Part shown: positions 22,813-24,081 of the stretch, piece after piece | Position numbering within the stretch: position 1 is the stretch's first letter | Layout: the number at the start of each line of letters is the position of its first letter | Origin: an uncultured Senegalimassilia sp. | GTDB lineage: Bacteria; Actinomycetota; Coriobacteriia; Coriobacteriales; Eggerthellaceae | Length of the DNA: 24,081 nucleotides | Direction: 5' to 3' | Assembly (NCBI GenBank): GCA_934661765.1 | Contig: CAKUJT010000035.1 | Span: forward strand, 1 to 24,081 | The notes under the pieces: generated by a model | Database searches by the model: none | Told to the model about the DNA's origin: nothing | Seen by the model: only the letters and a program-made list of their open reading frames with translations | Translations under genes and position numbers: made by a program

Positions 22813-23257
22813 CTAGAGCAGATGTGCCATGTACAGCGGCAAACGCACGAGGTCGCCTTCGACCGACATCAGCTTTGGATGCAAGATGTTGCGAACCCCC
22901 TACGCGCTTGCCGAACTTGTCTTTGAATTTGTCGATCGACTTGGCGCCGTAGCGCTTCGTGGACTTCACCTCAACAGGGGAAACGCGCATCCGACCAGCT
23001 GAGTCGTCGTAACCTGCCGTGATGAGGAAGTCGATCTCCATCGTGTTCCGGCTGTTCTCGCGATCGCGCTTCGAGAAGAAATACAGGGCATGCCCGCTTG
23101 CCGGAAGCTGCTGGGCGACCGCGTTCTCCGTGAACATCCCCTCGTTGATCTCGAGTTTCCCCAGAAGGATGTCGCGATAGACCTCATGCGGGGTCTGCTC
23201 ATTGTCGGCGAACAGCTGCGACACGAGCAGCCCGGTGTCGGCCATATAGCACTTGAA
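22813..23257 (-). pseudogene. Truncated, frameshifted DUF4143 ATPase remnant
   Basis: It corresponds to residues 307-453 of the ATPase at 14668-16029 (FKCYMADTGLLVSQLFADN ... MAHLL). It lacks the whole ATPase domain. A run of five C (22896-22900; four in the intact copy) shifts the frame after KFGKRVG; removing one base restores VRNILHPKLMSVEGDLVRLPLYMAHLL and a TAG at 22813-22815. The sequence just upstream (GACCCTCTAGC, 23279-23289) resembles that before the intact gene's start (GACCCCCTAGC), which suggests an internal deletion of about 300 codons. The DNA differs at many third positions, so this is an old paralogue and not a fresh copy. Confidence 0.82.
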
Positions 23258-23325
23258 CATTTCCCCACACTCCAGCAGAGACCCTCTAGCTATACACAAT
23301 TAGCACGATTAAGTGTGCATGCAAC

Positions 23326-23340
23326 ATACACGAATGGCAC
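23326..23340. repeat. ATACACGAATGGCAC repeat, copy 2
   Basis: Identical to 16062-16076. It is preceded by AACAT, as the variant at 16131-16145 is, so that variant may be the true positional counterpart. Confidence 0.55.
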
Positions 23341-23446
23341 AGTTTCGAATCTCTTGTCGAACAGTCCGGTGGACCGTTCGATGCGTTTAGCGAGCTTGGC
23401 AGCGTTCACCCGCGCCGCAAGGCGCGCTGCTCGCTTCAGGACGCAA

Positions 23447-23524
23447 GGCGGCCCCTTTCGCTTGAAGGCTTTCCGTTTGCAAGGGGTTTGGGGAAGGAAA
23501 AGCCTCCAAGCGAAAGGGGCCGCC
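23447..23524 (-). terminator. Long hairpin downstream of the second dmsC, copy 2
   Basis: Arms 23447-23474 and 23496-23524 pair along about 28 positions with one mismatch and one bulge. Compared with copy 1, the left core TTCCGC is TTTCGC and the right GCGGAA is GCGAAA, so a base pair changed on both sides. The loop keeps GTTTGCAAGGGG and GTTTGGGGAA. It starts about 190 bases past the dmsC stop. Confidence 0.65.
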
Positions 23525-23659
23525 TGGGGAGGGGTTCGGTTTTCAAATGGCGCTCGGCCGCCGCGGGCGGGACCCGGCGGCGAGGCACCCCCGCCGCCGG
23601 GGCGGGCCGCCACGCGAGCCCGCGCTAGCTTGCGAGCGGCGGCTGCGGATAGGCGGCAC

Positions 23660-23692
23660 CGTGGGACAAAGGGACTGTCCCTTTGTCCCACG
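23660..23692. repeat. 33-bp near-perfect palindrome
   Basis: Sixteen-base arms flank a single central T (23676). The left arm contains GTGGGACAAAGGGAC and the right is its exact complement. It lies 19 bases past the stop of the second dmsC. It looks like an intergenic palindromic repeat and could also work as a terminator stem. Confidence 0.75.
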
Positions 23693-23710
23693 TTCGGCCA
23701 ACGAGCCGGC

Positions 23711-24081
23711 CTAGTAGAACATGAACACGGACAGGCCCACGTTGTAGAACGCGACGCGCAGGCAGACCGCGCCGATGAGCGCCGCGACCACGGCCACGCC
23801 GCCGAACAGCTTCCAGCTGGCGGCGTCACCCTTCTTGCGGGCCATCACGCAGCACACGAGCGGCACCACGGCGCCCACGACCACGGCGCCCAGCCACAGC
23901 AGCGGGGCCTGGGCGCCCGCGGTCGCGGCGGCGTCGGCCACGGCCTTGGTGGGGTGCGTCGGGTCGAAGTAGTAGCCAACCTGGGAGAACGCGCCGGCGC
24001 TCATCTGGATGAACGCGGCGTAGGCGGCGGTGCACACGGCGCCGATCGCGGAGCCGGCCACAGCGGGCAGGCCGCACTCGC
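23711..24081 (-). CDS. Second DmsC-like membrane anchor, C-terminal part only
   Basis: The gene enters from the right edge; 123 codons are visible before the TAG at 23711-23713. The peptide (ECGLPAVAGSAIGAVCTAAYAAFIQMSAGAFSQVGYYF split at the edge, through to GLSVFMFY) matches the end of the anchor at 16362-17240 with only a few replacements: L to M after FIQ, A to V in GAVVVG, LAVCVL to LVCCVM, and A to V near the end. It should belong to another reductase operon lying mostly outside the window, with dmsB- and dmsA-like genes further right (inference). Its near identity to the first copy contrasts with the divergence of the neighbouring ATPase remnant. Confidence 0.88.
   Translation of the reverse strand, partial: ECGLPAVAGSAIGAVCTAAYAAFIQMSAGAFSQVGYYFDPTHPTKAVADAAATAGAQAPLLWLGAVVVGAVVPLVCCVMARKKGDAASWKLFGGVAVVAALIGAVCLRVAFYNVGLSVFMFY

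Larger units (their letters stand above)
23258..23710. other. Spacer between the second dmsC and the ATPase remnant
   Basis: No gene is supported. The stretch holds the ATACACGAATGGCAC repeat (23326-23340), the second long hairpin (23447-23524), a very GC-rich part (about 23560-23640), and the 33-bp palindrome (23660-23692). Its order matches the spacer at 16030-16361. Confidence 0.6.

Overview
The window looks like a high-GC chromosome segment from an anaerobic actinobacterium of the Coriobacteriia, most likely Eggerthellaceae (inference). The reasons are a DmsABC-type molybdoenzyme operon next to a LuxR-type regulator with a large membrane domain, free-standing NapGH-like and ferredoxin-like proteins, and codon use dominated by G/C third positions. 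No rRNA, tRNA, CRISPR array or transposase gene was seen.

Left part (1-8217, all on the minus strand): the start of hypB and complete hypA (nickel insertion into hydrogenase), tatC and a tatB-like gene (export of folded proteins), a small membrane protein, a cytosine-deaminase-like amidohydrolase with altered metal-site residues, a sensor kinase/response regulator pair, a 394-residue multi-cluster 4Fe-4S protein, and a 286-residue protein of unknown function with its own promoter.

Middle part (8537-14408, plus strand): a TTGACA promoter and a roughly 120-nt structured leader resembling a cobalamin-type riboswitch precede an acidic winged-helix-like protein, a TorD-family chaperone, and NapG-like and NapH-like quinol-oxidising ferredoxins. 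A terminator-like hairpin separates torD from napG. An SF1 (UvrD-like) helicase homologue with degraded motifs follows after a gene-free stretch containing two hairpins.

Right part (14409-24081): a miniature palindromic element, an AAA ATPase of the DUF4143 type, then a dmsC-dmsB-dmsA operon on the minus strand. Its catalytic subunit is broken by a one-base loss in a T run. A divergently transcribed membrane LuxR regulator lies beyond it. The intergenic region holds two dyads of the same architecture (7-8 bp arms, 3-bp NGG spacer), 40 bp apart, the nearer one centred about 43 bp upstream of the predicted reductase start. After the regulator, the ATPase/spacer/dmsC arrangement is repeated: a truncated, frameshifted copy of the ATPase, a spacer with a compensatorily changed version of the same long hairpin, and the 3' part of a nearly identical dmsC that runs off the window.

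Together the genes describe biogenesis and electron supply for Tat-exported molybdoenzymes: TatBC exports, TorD matures, NapGH feeds electrons from quinol, and DmsABC-type reductases act as terminal reductases. The locus also carries signs of reductase-cluster duplication and decay.
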